A DNA stretch of 64,000 nucleotides from Anisus vortex (GCA_949126835.1 OX421502.1:40075473-40139472); one strand, 5' to 3'; numbered from the stretch's first letter, positions 35,706 through 47,512 are shown. The notes: generated by a model not told the origin, from the sequence alone. Translations and numbers: made by a program.

Positions 35706-36510
35706 CAAATCAGAATCGAACTGTTTAATCAGAATCGAACGGTTTAATCAGAATCGAACCGTTTAATCAGAATCGAACCGTTAAATCAGAATCGAACTGT
35801 TTAACCAGAATCGAACTGTTTAATCAGAATCGAACCGTTTAATCAGAATCGAACTGTTTAACCAGAATCGAACCGTTTAATCAGAATCGAACTGTTAGCT
35901 TGCAATATTTCTAGTTTAATCAGAATCGAACTGTTTAATCAGAATCGAACTGTTTAACCAGAATCGAACCGTTTAATCAGAATCGAACTGTTTAACTTGA
36001 ATCGAACTGTTTAATCAGAATCGAACTGTTTAATCAGAATCGAACTGTTTAACCAGAATAGAACCGTTTAATCAGAATCGAACTGTTAGCTTGCAATATT
36101 TCTAGTTTAATCAGAATCGAACTGTTTAATCAGAATCGAACTGTTTAACCAGAATCGAACCGTTTAATCAGAATCGAACTGTTTAACCAAAATCGAACTG
36201 TTTAATCAGAATCGAACTGTTTAATCAGAATCGAACTGTTTAATCAGAATCGAACTGTTTAATCAGAATCGAACTGTTTAACCAGAATCGAACCGTTTAA
36301 TCAGAATCGAACTGTTAGCTTGCAATATTTCTAGTTTAATCAGAATCGAACCGTTTAATCAGAATCGAACTGTTAGCTTGCAATATTTCTAGTTTAATCA
36401 GAATCGAACCGTTTAATCAGAATCGAACTGTTAGCTTGCAATATTTCTAGTTTAATCAGAATCGAACGGTTTAATCAGAATCGAACTGTTAGCTTTCAAT
36501 ATTTCTAGTT
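35706..36510. repeat. Composite satellite: 19-bp unit plus 21-bp spacer unit
   Basis: The 19-mer TTTAATCAGAATCGAACTG repeats throughout, with ACCG/ACTG and AATC/AACC variants. A second unit, GTTAGCTTGCAATATTTCTAG, is inserted six times (about 35894, 36085, 36314, 36371, 36430, 36489). The last four form a 57-59-bp higher-order unit of two 19-mers plus one spacer. Confidence 0.93.
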
Positions 36511-37134
36511 GATTGCGTTGATAGTGGATCGATATACTAGCAATAAATTTGCTTTTGCCTGATGCTCCTACACATTGAATGTTCGACCCTAAACCCTACA
36601 CCGTCCCCTGTCATTGTTTTAGAGCCCACAGGGTCAACATTGTTAACTTTTGTGTCCCAGCTAATGATACTGACAACAAACACTCAGAGTATCACATCCT
36701 CCCTGGAGGGGGGGGGGCACTGGTGGCGCAGGGTGCTGGTTGGTTGCTATTATGTAATCTCTGCATGTATTCATGTTATTGGATCAATAGCTTGATTCCC
36801 CGTTCATGATGTAACACTAATGGCGTGGACGTTAATTACACTGCGCTCTGGCTAGTGGAGTTGTACAATGCTATATCTTCACTGAGTCACTGACACTCCC
36901 CCCCCCTGTTCGCGCCCCACGTGAGCGGTGATCTCCCACACCCCTCCCCCTTACTTCATAACTTTGGTAAAGCTGCTTACTAAAGCATAATTGAGTATCG
37001 TTTGTGTTATGTGTTTGTGTGTTATGTGTGTGTGTATACTTGGCCTGACCACTGACCCACCCAGCGTGTGCATTTGCACCTGTTCCCAACACTTGTGTGT
37101 GTGTGTATGTGTGTACTCTACGATGCTCCACTGA
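36511..37134. other. Non-coding stretch
   Basis: No gene. C/G runs at 36710 and 36898; GT-rich patches at 37010-37035 and 37095-37115. Confidence 0.5.
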
Positions 37135-37285
37135 GCAATGGAATGGGTTGCCTGAACAAACCAGGTAAACCAGTAACTTAACATTATTTAAAACACTCAT
37201 CAAAATTTATGACTAGGCTCAGACCACGGATGATCTTAGGACGCAATTATCGTCTTTATAGAAGGAGCGTCTGAAATATATAAGA
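37135..37285 (+). mobile_element. LINE 3'-end fragment (CR1/Jockey-like)
   Basis: Matches the 58-kb copy (GGAATGGGTTGCCTGAACAA through CAGACCACGGATGATC to GGAGCGTCTGAAATATATAA). In-frame stops show it is dead. Confidence 0.78.
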
Positions 37286-37330
37286 TACAGTACTACTCCT
37301 TATTATAATTTCCCTGGTGCTTTTAGGTCG

Positions 37331-38674
37331 TACTGATCTCACGTAGTGTCGCACTAAACAATGTATAGCCTTACTTCAACAAATCACAAACACAGCTGGC
37401 AGATAGCTACATAGTACTGATCTCACGTAGTGTCGCACGAAACAATGTATAGCCTTACTTCAACAAATCACAAACACAGCTGGCAGATAGCTACATAGTA
37501 CTGATCTCACGTAGTGTCGCACGAAACAATGTATAGTCTTACTTCAACAAATCACAAACACAGCTGGCAGATAGCTACATAGTACTGATCTCACGTAGTG
37601 TCGCACGAAACAATGTATAGTCTTACTTCAACAAATCACAAACACAGCTGGCAGATAGCTACATAGTACTGATCTCACGTAGTGTCGCACGAAACAATGT
37701 ATAGTCTTACTTCAACAAATCACAAACACAGCTGGCAGATAGCTACATAGTACTGATCTCACGTAGTGTCGCACTAAACAATGTATAGCCTTACTTCAAC
37801 AAATCACAAACACAGCTGGCAGATAGCTACATAGTACTGATCTCACGTAGTGTCGCACGAAACAATGTATAGTCTTACTTCAACAAATCACAAACACAGC
37901 TGGCAGATAGCTACATAGTACTGATCTCACGTAGTGTCGCACTAAACAATGTATAGTCTTACTTCAACAAATCACAAACACAGCTGGCAGATAGCTACAT
38001 AGTACTGATCTCACGTAGTGTCGCACGAAACAATGTATAGTCTTACTTCAACAAATCACAAACACAGCTGGCAGATAGCTACATAGTACTGATCTCACGT
38101 AGTGTCGCACGAAACAATGTATAGTCTTACTTCAACAAATCACAAACACAGCTGGCAGATAGCTACATAGTACTGATCTCACGTAGTGTCGCACTAAACA
38201 ATGTATAGCCTTACTTCAACAAATCACAAACACAGCTGGCAGATAGCTACATAGTACTGATCTCACGTAGTGTCGCACTAAACAATGTATAGCCTTACTT
38301 CAACAAATCACAAACACAGCTGGCAGATAGCTACATAGTACTGATCTCACGTAGTGTCGCACGAAACAATGTATAGTCTTACTTCAACAAATCACAAACA
38401 CAGCTGGCAGATAGCTACATAGTACTGATCTCACGTAGTGTCGCACGAAACAATGTATAGTCTTACTTCAACAAATCACAAACACAGCTGGCAGATAGCT
38501 ACATAGTACTGATCTCACGTAGTGTCGCACGAAACAATGTATAGTCTTACTTCAACAAATCACAAACACAGCTGGCAGATAGCTACATAGTACTGATCTC
38601 ACGTAGTGTCGCACGAAACAATGTATAGTCTTACTTCAACAAATCACAAACACAGCTGGCAGATAGCTACATAG
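37331..38674. repeat. Satellite-like array, 84-bp unit, 16 copies
   Basis: 1,344 bp = 16 x 84. Units begin TACTGATCTCACGTAGTGTC and end GGCAGATAGCTACATAG. Two positions vary: CACTA/CACGA and ATAGCC/ATAGTC. Copies 1, 6, 11 and 12 are CACTA+GCC; copy 2 is CACGA+GCC; copy 8 is CACTA+GTC; the rest are CACGA+GTC. Confidence 0.97.
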
Positions 38675-38849
38675 ATTAGCTAGGCGGATTATTAAATATA
38701 ATATAAAGATCAATTAATAGATGTATAGATGAATATAGATATTAAAAAAAGTTACATTGATGTGAATAGAATAGATAGATAAACATAGAGATAGAAAGAT
38801 AGCCCCCCCCCCCCGGACAAACAGATAGATATAGATAGATAAAATGAAG
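38675..38849. repeat. GATA-rich low-complexity sequence
   Basis: Degenerate AGATAGATA repeats with an 11-C run at about 38804. Confidence 0.7.
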
Positions 38850-38857
38850 AAATAGAT

Positions 38858-39951
38858 CAAAGGTTCTCAACCTTTCTTGGCTCACCGCCCCCTTTTACAA
38901 TTTTTTTCACTCACCCCCCCCTAACTTTTTTTTAGCACCCACTCCCCTCCCCACCCCTCTGGACGGTTGAAGGGTCAATAATATATAGTTTCTGAAATTT
39001 ACAAACAACAACCAAGACTTTTAGGGGGGGGGGGGGGTCTATAAGCTGCGTGAAGTAAAATTTAAGAAGGGTGTTAAAAGACTTAGTAACTAAATGTTGT
39101 CACACAATAGACAGCCAATATATCTGGAACAGACTAGACCTACTCTTTTTTAACTACAGCATGAATCCACTATACGTCATACCATCGCCGCTTGGGAAAC
39201 TTCTTTTACACTAAAAAGTCTTTTTTTAATTAAAGGGAGATAATTAACCCGTTTCATTGGAACTAATAAATATTTCTGTTTTTTTTTTCTTTTATAAAAT
39301 ATATTAATGGCTTACTATGTATAACTGTGAAATAAAATAAAACTGTAAAAAAAAGTATTTAAAAATTGTATAAGTATTATAGGACTAAAGAATTTATATG
39401 GATCTTTTCTAACAATACATTAACTACCAAGTCTTTATGATTACTATGTATTTTTTCCGCCAATTTTATATTTTTAATAACGCTTCTACTCCCCAAAGAC
39501 ATTAAATTACATCTCAGTAAAACTGAGATCAAAAATTTTGATTAAAAATATCATTAATATTAGCTGATGCTAAGGCTGCAGGGATAGAACACGCGATCTA
39601 TCGGTTGACAGTCCGGTGAACCAACCACAGGACCAGCCGGCCACACTGACTATAAGCATACTTAGCATAGGCCTTATTTCTTCAAAAACTCATTGCGATT
39701 TCTAATTCTTATTAGTATAATAATAAGTAGGCCTAGTGTTGTGGATATCAGATATTTAGCAGCACTTGCGTTTTTATCACATTTCATCCAAAAACATCGA
39801 TTCAAATAGCTGAGGTGTTCAACTTGTATCAGGTACGGTTGTACCGCCCACTTGCCCTTCGCCGCCCCCTATCGCCCCCGAAAACGTCAGCGCCCCCCTA
39901 AAGCTTCTCACCGCCCCCGGGGGGCGATAACCCCTCCGTTGAAAACCTATG
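38858..39951. mobile_element. 1,094-bp non-autonomous hAT-type element
   Basis: The left end CAAAGGTTCTCAAC and the reverse complement of the right end CATAGGTTTTCAAC are imperfect inverted repeats. The element is flanked by a perfect 8-bp direct repeat AAATAGAT (38850-38857 and 39952-39959), the hAT hallmark. C-rich subterminal regions surround an AT-rich core. No transposase is seen. A second-family SINE is nested at 39574-39642. The flank is GATA-rich, which slightly weakens the duplication evidence. Confidence 0.8.
39574..39642 (-). mobile_element. tRNA-derived SINE head, family B
   Basis: Minus strand reads GGCTGGTCCTGTGGTTGGTT (box A), CACCGGACTGTCAACC, then GTTCTATCCCTG (box B). Same head as 60771-60964, without its body. 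Confidence 0.65.
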
Positions 39952-39959
39952 AAATAGAT

Positions 39960-41328
39960 TGATAGATAGGCCCACAGAATTTAGATAATATAATGCGGAA
40001 CGCGTCCTTCATATCTGCACCCTGTACCACCCTACCGGGTCAGTCGTATGTCCCCTTCAATAACAAACTATATTATTGTGAACTGGAGCAACTGACAGCC
40101 ACTGCGCAGTTCATCACAAGTATCTTATCATATCTTATGCATCACAAACGCTCCTTCTATAAAGAAGATTATTGCGTCCTACGATCATCCACCAAGAAAC
40201 AAGTATAGGACTTGTGGTCTAAATCCTCCAACAAACTCTACAGAACGAAGAAGACACAGATATTGATCGAGCCATTTATTTCTGTAGATTTCATCGCTAT
40301 GATAGATATGGACACAAAAAAAGAAACAAATGACTAACTTTGGCCACGAAATTGTTTTACAAAAATAAAAGTTCTACTTTAAAATGTCTGATTACCTTTA
40401 GATTATCTTCTAGACCCAGTTTTGCGTCACCATAGAAACAAACGTTCATAATTATTCTTGTTCGCTAATTGTTTGTTTCATAATTTGTTTAGTCATGAGA
40501 ATTCCCCCTGGAAAAATGTTTTGGGAAAAACCCGATTAGCGGTGGCAATTTTGATACTCCGCGTCTTGTTTATTCGGTGACTACCCAAGCATGACTCAGT
40601 CACATGACCGACCAATCAGTGTGTATATATATATATAAAAAAAAGCCAAATAGAGATCGATAAATGGACTGTACTTTTTGGGGATGCAATATTTTCAATG
40701 AAATAGTCTGGCTGAGACAAGCGTTTGAAAAAAAAAAGCCTCCATTTACGTTGTAACTACTATCAGTTCCCGCTGAAATTTGTGATTTCGAATTTTCTCT
40801 TTCAATATTTTTTTATTATTTTCATGTTATTACGAATTTGTAAAATTTCTAAGCAGGCAGTTCTTTCAAGTGGGTCGTCATTTCCCGTTTTGTCTGGACG
40901 TGTTGAGAGAAAACATGTTTTGATCACGGATGGCGTCAGAATTTTGTTTTGCAAGCAAGGGAAGTGCAGAGGGCAAAGGGCAGAGGTCAGTCTTCTGACC
41001 GTTTTACGAGTAAAGTATAAACAAAACAACTGTAGGCCAGATTTGCTGCATTTGATTTTGTACAGCAACTTTGCTTTTGAATTAAAGGCTATAATAATAT
41101 CTCCCAACCTATGCTTCATTATACAAAAAAACAAGAATCTACAATTCAAAATAAAATGCAAACATTGTTTCGACGGCATCTCTTAATTAATATATTTAGT
41201 CCAAGATCTTATAATGGCTCCTCCCATTTGATCCACTAGATTTTATTTTGATCTAAGGATGCACTCCCACCCATACTCCTCGCCGCCACCCAACTGCCTT
41301 GTTTCAACCAAGGCTCGCCATTTTCTTC
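39960..41328. other. AT-rich non-coding stretch
   Basis: A 153-codon open frame at 40725-41186 lacks recognisable motifs, has AT-rich composition and has an open antisense frame over most of its length; I do not call it a gene. A (TA)n patch lies at 40624-40637. Confidence 0.5.
40148..40190 (-). mobile_element. LINE 3'-end fragment, short
   Basis: 43 bp matching the 3' terminus of the CR1/Jockey-like family: ACGCTCCTTCTATAAAGAAG then ATTATTGCGTCCTACGATC. Confidence 0.65.
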
Positions 41329-41598
41329 TCATTTCCTTGTACTCGTATCGGCAATCTTACATATTTCTGCTCGTCATTTCCTTGTACTCGTATCGGCAAT
41401 CTTACATATTTCTGCTCGTCATTTCCTTGTACTCGTATCGGCAATCTTACATATTTCTGCTCGTCATTTCCTTGTACTCGTATCGGCAATCTTACATATT
41501 TCTGCTCGTCATTTCCTTGTACTCGTATCGGCAATCTTACATATTGCTGCTCGTCATTTCCTTGTACTCGTATCGGCAATCTTACATATTTCTGCTCG
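41329..41598. repeat. Tandem repeat, 45-bp unit, 6 copies
   Basis: Unit CATTTCCTTGTACTCGTATC, GGCAATCTTACATATT, TCTGCTCGT; one copy has TTGCTG. It is open in several frames because 45 is divisible by three. Confidence 0.94.
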
Positions 41599-42014
41599 AG
41601 CAGCAACTTTCGGTATTGATCCGTCCAGTCTGTACTTTGTACGCCCGGGCGGACAGTCTTGATTGGATATATACAAGTAAGGAAAAGGAGAGAAGAAGAA
41701 AAAACAACAAGAAGAACTCATGCGTACACATAATGAGTAGTCGCCCGGGCGATATCGATCCACACTTTTCATGTCCGAGTTGGAGATATCGAGCTTTAGC
41801 ATGCCACGGTACACCTTTTAGTTCCCATACAGTTTCATTGAGAAAACGATTCAATCGCGGACAGAGTTTTCCCATTAGGAAACTGCCAGGTCTCAATCTC
41901 CAGGTTCTTTGAATGCCGAAGACAGCTAGATCTCATTCTCCAGGTTCTATGGATGCCGAAGACAGCTGATTGTATGTTAGGCTGTTGCTATTTATCACTA
42001 TATACAAGGGGGGG
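41599..42014. other. Non-coding stretch
   Basis: No recognised gene. A short direct duplication (CTCCAGGTTCT, ATGCCGAAGACAGCT) lies at 41895-41968. Confidence 0.5.
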
Positions 42015-42270
42015 GGCAATGTGGTCGAGCGGCAGCGTCCTGGGTTCGATTCCAGGTGAAGACTATGATTTGTTCCCGGGGTCTGGAGGGTGTCCCCTGA
42101 GTCTACCCAGCTCTGTTGGGTACCTGACTTTAGTTAAATGAAATAAAATGCGGCTGGGCATTGTGCTGGCCACCACACAATCACCTAGTATGCCGTGGCC
42201 ATAGAAACTGGTGAACTCTGCTTCACCGGCTCCATGGATCAATTCGGTCCGACGGGATACTTTACTTACT
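42015..42270 (+). mobile_element. tRNA-derived SINE, family A, deleted between boxes
   Basis: Box A GTGGTCGAGCGGCAGCG runs almost directly into box B GGTTCGATTCC, with ~25 bp missing compared with 15102. The body and 3' end (GGTCCGACGGGATACTTTAC) are complete. Confidence 0.83.
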
Positions 42271-42376
42271 GTCAACAAAATACTTTTTGAGTCATTGCAA
42301 AGGGGAAAGACTAACTACCATTTCCTAATGAATAGAAACTATTTCTGAATGTAAGTCAAAGATCAAATATTTACAA

Positions 42377-42582
42377 CAGGGCTCGGCAACTGTTTGATAA
42401 TAGTCTGACAAAGCGGGATTTCTAATTCATTCAGCGTGCCAACAGCTTAAAAGTCATCCTGCTTTAGCAACCAATTTCTTGTAGAAGAGACTTGAATTGC
42501 CTTTTTTTAGGAGTCTTCTGCGTGCCTTTGAAAAATCGCGCTGCGTGCTAAGTTTGGCACGCATCCCGTAGGTTGAAGCTCC
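42377..42582 (+). mobile_element. hAT-type MITE, family 1
   Basis: Starts CAGGGCTCGGCAACTG; shares GCGGGATTTCTAATTCATTC, TTGTAGAAGAGACTTGAATT and CGCGCTGCGTGC with other copies; ends TAGGTTGAAGCTCCCAG. No clear 8-bp duplication. Confidence 0.72.
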
Positions 42583-42589
42583 CAGATTT

Positions 42590-42835
42590 CACCATTTCTC
42601 GCTGCAAGGTGGCCAGCGCGCTCGATTTTCCGTCTCAGGGGTTTCCGGTTTGAATTGAAGCGAATGCCCGATTTCTCTTTTGACCAGATCTGGACGTTGC
42701 CCCCCCCCCCCCCCATGTATCTCCCCGACACCGATATTTTTACTGGCATTCGTTGAGGACAAGTAAAGGCAGCTGCTATTGTCCTGGCCACACTACAACC
42801 CCTACCGCCAAAGTATGACGTTGTTTTACTTAAGG
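42590..42835 (+). mobile_element. Degenerate tRNA-derived SINE, family A
   Basis: Box A-like GGTGGCCAGCGCGCTC, box B-like CCGGTTTGAATT, then TAAAGGCAGCTGCTATTGTC, CTGGCCACACTACAACC and TTGTTTTACTTA. A 15-C run interrupts it. Confidence 0.5.
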
Positions 42836-43122
42836 ACAGATATGGAACTATTTATAGAAGAATACATAGTATACCATTTTTTAGTTTTTGAGTGAGCGAG
42901 TGAAATATATAGAGAAAACTAAATGTTATATAGAAATATTAAAATTAAAAACGCTACAAAAACTCCAGCTATGATTTCTATGGATAAGAAAGACTGCGCA
43001 TGTCAGTGAGGTTAAAGGTCATCTCCCTGGTGGAACACAATACTTTATGGCCCCGCGTGGACTCTTCAAATATTTCCCGTAAATTACTTCCTGACAGTGT
43101 GTTTGTGGCTTCCTGGATTAAT

Positions 43123-43240
43123 GCAGGGTATTTAACGTAAGACATTGAACGTAGGGCATTTAACGTAGGGCATTTAACGTAGGGCATTTAACGTAGGACA
43201 TTTAAGGTAGGGCATTTAACGTAGGGCATTTAACGTAGCG
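43123..43240. repeat. Tandem repeat, 14-bp unit, ~8 copies
   Basis: Unit GGGCATTTAACGTA with GGACATT, TTGAACG and TTAAGG variants. Confidence 0.9.
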
Positions 43241-43332
43241 CTTTAGATGGGAAGACATTGAATGTTCAGGTTCAGGCCATCACACATTCACTATTACACT
43301 ATTATAAAGAGATATACACACATAGATACAGA

Positions 43333-43540
43333 TATGAGTAAAAGTAAAGTATCTGTAGGACGATATTGATCATAGAGCCGGTGAAGCAGCGATCCCCAGT
43401 TTCTGTGGCCCCAACTAATGCCAGGTGGACTCAGGAACACCCTCCACTCCCCGGGAACAAATCCTAGCCAGGATTCGAACCTATAGTCTTTGGTACGTCA
43501 GCCGAACGTGTTGCCGCTCGACAACCGTGCGCCATATTGC
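43333..43540 (-). mobile_element. tRNA-derived SINE, family A
   Basis: Minus strand: box A TTGTCGAGCGGCAACACG, box B GGTTCGAATCC, GGATTTGTTCCCGGGGAG, ending GCTGCTTCACCGGCTC and ACTTTACTTTTACT. The body is shortened in the middle. Confidence 0.8.
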
Positions 43541-43702
43541 GCAGACTTAAAGTAAAATCGAAATGTTGGTGCTTTTATTAATTTTTTTTTTTTTTTTTTT
43601 TGCGGGGGGGGGGGGGGGAATCTAAAGCTCACAGTCTTACAGACATATATTAAGGCCAACCCCACCAATAATTCGACGACTGTGTACGGTGTGTACTATG
43701 TG
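43541..43702. other. Poly-T and poly-G tract region
   Basis: About 20 T followed closely by 13 G at 43583-43618. Confidence 0.8.
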
Positions 43703-44823
43703 TATCAATACTTAACACTTCTCTATTATAACGCTGTCAATTCTAAACACTTCTCTATTTTAACGCTGTCAATACTAAACACTTCTCTATTATAACGCTA
43801 TCAATTCTAAACACTTCTCTATTATAACGCTGTCAATACTAAACACTTCTCTATTATAACGCTGTCAATACTAAACACTTCTCTATTTTAACGCTATCAA
43901 TTCTAAACACTTCTCTATTATAACGCTGTCAATACTAAACACTTCTCTATTATAACGCTGTCAATTCTAAACACTTCTCTATTATAACGCTGTCAATACT
44001 AAACACTTCTCTATTTTAACGCTGTCAATTCTAAACACTTCTCTATTATAACGCTGTCAATACTAAACACTTCTCTATTATAACGCTGTCAATACTAAAC
44101 ACTTCTCTATTATAACGCAATCAATACTAAACACTTCTCTATTATAACGCTGTCAATACTAAACACTTCTCTATTATAACGCTATCAATACTAAACACTT
44201 CTCTGTTTTAACGCTGTCAATACTAAACACTTCTCTGTTTTAACGCTGTCAATACTAAACACTTCTCTATTATAACGCTGTCAATACTAAACACTTCTCT
44301 ATTATAACGCTGTCAATACTAAACACTTCTCTATTATAACGCTGTCAATACTAAACACTTCTCTATTATAACACTGTCAATACCAAACACTTCTCTATTA
44401 TAACACTGTCAATACCAAACACTTCTCTATTTTAACGCTGTCAATTCTAAACACTTCTCTATTATAACGCTGTCAATACTAAACACTTCTCTATTATAAC
44501 GCTGTCAATACTAAACACTTCTCTATTATAACGCTGTCAATACTAAACACTTCTCTATTATAACGCTATCAATACTAAACACTTCTCTATTATAACGCTA
44601 TCAATACTAAACACTTCTCTATTATAACGCTATCAATACTAAACACTTCTCTATTATAACGCTGTCAATACTAAACACTTCTCTATTATAACGCTGTCAA
44701 TACTAAACACTTCTCTATTATAACGCTGTCAATACTAAACACTTCTCTATTATAACGCTGTCAATACTAAACACTTCTCTATTATAACGCTGTCAATACT
44801 AAACACTTCTCTATTATAACGCT
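43703..44823. repeat. Minisatellite, 32-bp unit, ~35 copies
   Basis: Unit CGCTGTCAATACTAAACACT then TCTCTATTATAA. Variants: CGCTATC, AATTCTAAAC, TTTTAACG, CTCTGTTTT, AATACCAAAC. The T and A variants cluster toward the left end; the centre and right are more uniform. Confidence 0.96.
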
Positions 44824-44898
44824 AACACGACTTACTGGTTTAACGGCCCATAGAACCATTGATATATTGAGGTGCCAAGGTGGCGACGATTCTGGCAG

Positions 44899-45178
44899 AT
44901 CTGGCCCATTCATTCGGGCATGACAGATGTTGTCACACTCTGTCACAGTGTCAGGTGTCAGTGCCCATTCATTCTGGCATGACATATGTTGTTGTCACAC
45001 TCTGTCACAGTGTCAGTGCCCATTCATTCTGGCATGACATATGTTGTTGTCATACTCTGTCACAGTGTCAGTGCCCATTCATTCTGGCATGACATATGTT
45101 GTTGTCACACTCTGTCACAGTGTCAGTGCCCATTCATTCTGGCATGGCATATGTTGTTGTCACACTCTGTCACAGTGG
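44899..45178. repeat. Tandem repeat, ~55-bp unit, 5 copies
   Basis: Unit CCCATTCATTCTGGCATGAC, ATATGTTGTTGTCACACTC, TGTCACAGTGTCAGTG. The first copy is divergent. Confidence 0.93.
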
Positions 45179-45374
45179 TAGAGTTGAGTGTTCTTTGTTG
45201 CAGTCTGTGTTGGTGTCAGTGAAGAACATTTTTTATTACCAAGAACAAGCCACACAAAAACTGAACCGCGCCCTAAGGTGAAACTTGACAAGAGAATCGA
45301 ACCCACAACCACTGGTAGTGGAATAAAGAAAAGAGGGGCGGGGGCGATAAAGAGAATAAGAGACAGTAACCTAA

Positions 45375-45632
45375 ATTATACAAAGTATCATTATTCAAAG
45401 TATCATTATTCAAAGTATCATTATTCAAAGTATCATTATTCAAAGTATCACTATTCAAAGTATCTATACACAAAGTATCATTATTCACAGTATCATTATA
45501 CAAAGTATCATTATTCACAGTATCATTATACAAAGTATCATTATTCAAAGTATTATTATACAAAGTATCATTATTCAAAGTATCATTATACAAAGTATCA
45601 TTATACAAAGTATCATTATACAAAGAATCATT
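45375..45632. repeat. Tandem repeat, 15-bp unit, ~17 copies
   Basis: Unit CAAAGTATCATTATT, alternating with ATTATA. It reads KYHYS or KYHYT on the plus strand, an artefact of the period. Confidence 0.94.
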
Positions 45633-46519
45633 GAAAGAGAGATTGAAATCATATTAAAGGTACAAAGGGCTACACTCTGTCATTCTTGTTGGGGACCCCC
45701 CCCCCTCACCCCCGCCCTATTCCTTTGTCTTTACCTTCACATACCTCCTCCCCCCTCGCAGCGCCCCCTGTATAGCTCGGTAGACCAGACGCCCCATCAT
45801 TCTGACTTCTGGTTGATGAGGCCTCTCATCTGGACAGGGTCGAAAGGTCAGTCCCACACAAATCCCCTGTCATTCTAACAGACGCGACGTGGGTCAGTCA
45901 TCGGGTGGGTGGGGGGTGGGGTAATTTAAAAAAAATATCTTTTTCAACAGATTGTAAAAAAATTTCGTTTTCAACATATTAAAAAAATATGTACTAAATT
46001 CGCTAAAAATTTGGTAAATGTTTGCCACGCGAAAGTTCAGCCCCCCCCCCTCCCCCGGTATTTGATAAATATTTGTCACGCGAAAGTTCAGCCCCCTCCC
46101 TGAAAAAAATTATGGCATCGCCCCTGCCTACACTTGACCAATGTGACATTATACAATTAGCGAAGAGCATTCAAGACAAGGCGCTCATTAATTGATACAG
46201 ACTGATAACATTTAAAATAGTTTTTATGCTCATCTTCTTTAATTAAACAATTAAACATAAATTTAAGTAATTCTAAAACAAATTTTATTTGTATTATTAA
46301 TTTAATAAACATATAAGAGACGTATTTAATAGCACTAGATCTATACTTTGTAATTATTAATGTTTAAGAGATTAACTCCTTAAATGGACAAACAATTAAT
46401 GCAGGAAAGGTTTATTTACAACTATTTAGCGTAAATTAATTTTAATTCTCTAATAATTAAATCAGTAATATTTGTTATATTACAAAACATAACTTGTTTG
46501 GCATCACTATTGAATCAAA
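45633..46519. other. Non-coding stretch
   Basis: An imperfect ~60-bp direct duplication (CACGCGAAAGTTCAGCCCC) lies at 46025-46100. C runs at about 45697 and 46040. Then AT-rich. No gene. Confidence 0.5.
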
Positions 46520-46830
46520 TGTGAAAACGTTTTTTTTTTTTTAAATTAAAATTAAAGGGAGATAATTAACCCGTTTGTTTTTTTCTTGCGCTAATATTTC
46601 TAATATTTCTAATATTTCTAATGTTTCTAATGTTTCTTTAAAAAAAAAATCACTTACAATTTATAACTTACAAATGGTGAAACTGTAAAAAGTTGAAAAT
46701 TATATAACTATCAGATGACTAAAAAATGTATATGTATATTTTAAAACATTACATTAACTAACCAGTTCGTATGATTACTAATTATCTATTCCGCTTGATT
46801 TTAGTTGTACTTAACTATAGTAAAGCAGTA
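46520..46830 (+). mobile_element. Internal fragment of the 38,858-type hAT element
   Basis: Shares TTAAAGGGAGATAATTAACC, ACATTAACTA, ATGATTACTA and TTCCGC in the same order as 39222-39475. The ends were not located. Confidence 0.6.
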
Positions 46831-47125
46831 CCCTAAAAACATTCTTCTCATTGTCTTTGTACATACAAAGAAACAAGCAAGCAGGTACAAATAGAACAGT
46901 GACCACAAGGTTTAAGGACCGCAAACTATAGTGATGGGGGCGGGGGAGCGTGTGGCGAGTTGGGGTGGACGAAAGGGTGAGCAGCTGTCATGGGGTAAAA
47001 AAAAGGTCAACTAAGTTCAGCATGTCCTAGTAGCCAACGCTTCTCCCCACACCGCTCAGTACTTTCTTCATCTCGCGCCGATTTCATTCTATTTTTTGTG
47101 TTCGGTTCTATTTCATTCTCTATTC

Positions 47126-47332
47126 CAGGGGTCGGCAACCCTTTTCATTGTATTGTGCCAAAGTAGGATTTCTAATTAATTCAGCGTGTCAACATCCTCT
47201 ATGTCAACCTGCTATAGCACTTAATTTTTTGTAGAAGAGACTTGATCTGTCTTTATGTCGGGTCGTCCGCGTACCATTGAAAATCGTTCCGCGTGCCAAG
47301 GTTGGCACGCGTACCGTAGGTTGCTGGCACCT
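47126..47332 (+). mobile_element. hAT-type MITE, family 1
   Basis: Starts CAGGGGTCGGCAACCC; shares CCAAAGTAGGATTTCTAATT, TGTAGAAGAGACTTGATC and ATTGAAAATCGTTCCGCGTG; ends TAGGTTGCTGGCACC. No clear duplication found. Confidence 0.75.
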
Positions 47333-47512
47333 ACTATATTTCATTCTTATTTCCTTCCCTTAATTACAGAATACATTTAAAGTGGGTCCACAGTTCTACA
47401 GACCCCGATGAAATCACCTTTAGTGACCGATACACTCACCAGTTAATGATAAATCGAATCCTTGTGTTACACGTTGTGGATTCATTGGGCTTTAAGTCTA
47501 AGATAGAGTTAC

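Noticed and set aside
35706..36510. CRISPR-like look (19-bp repeats with a 21-bp spacer)
   Set aside because: The spacers are identical to each other and the DNA is animal nuclear; it is a composite satellite.
40725..41186. 153-codon open frame
   Set aside because: AT-rich, no family motif, with an antisense open frame of 125 codons; composition unlike the real exons.
41259..41912. 217-codon open frame over the 45-bp x 6 array
   Set aside because: The repeat is open in several frames on both strands, and the unique part has no recognisable domain.
45188..45634. 148-codon open frame ending in KYHYS repeats
   Set aside because: Built from the 15-bp array and adjacent non-coding DNA.
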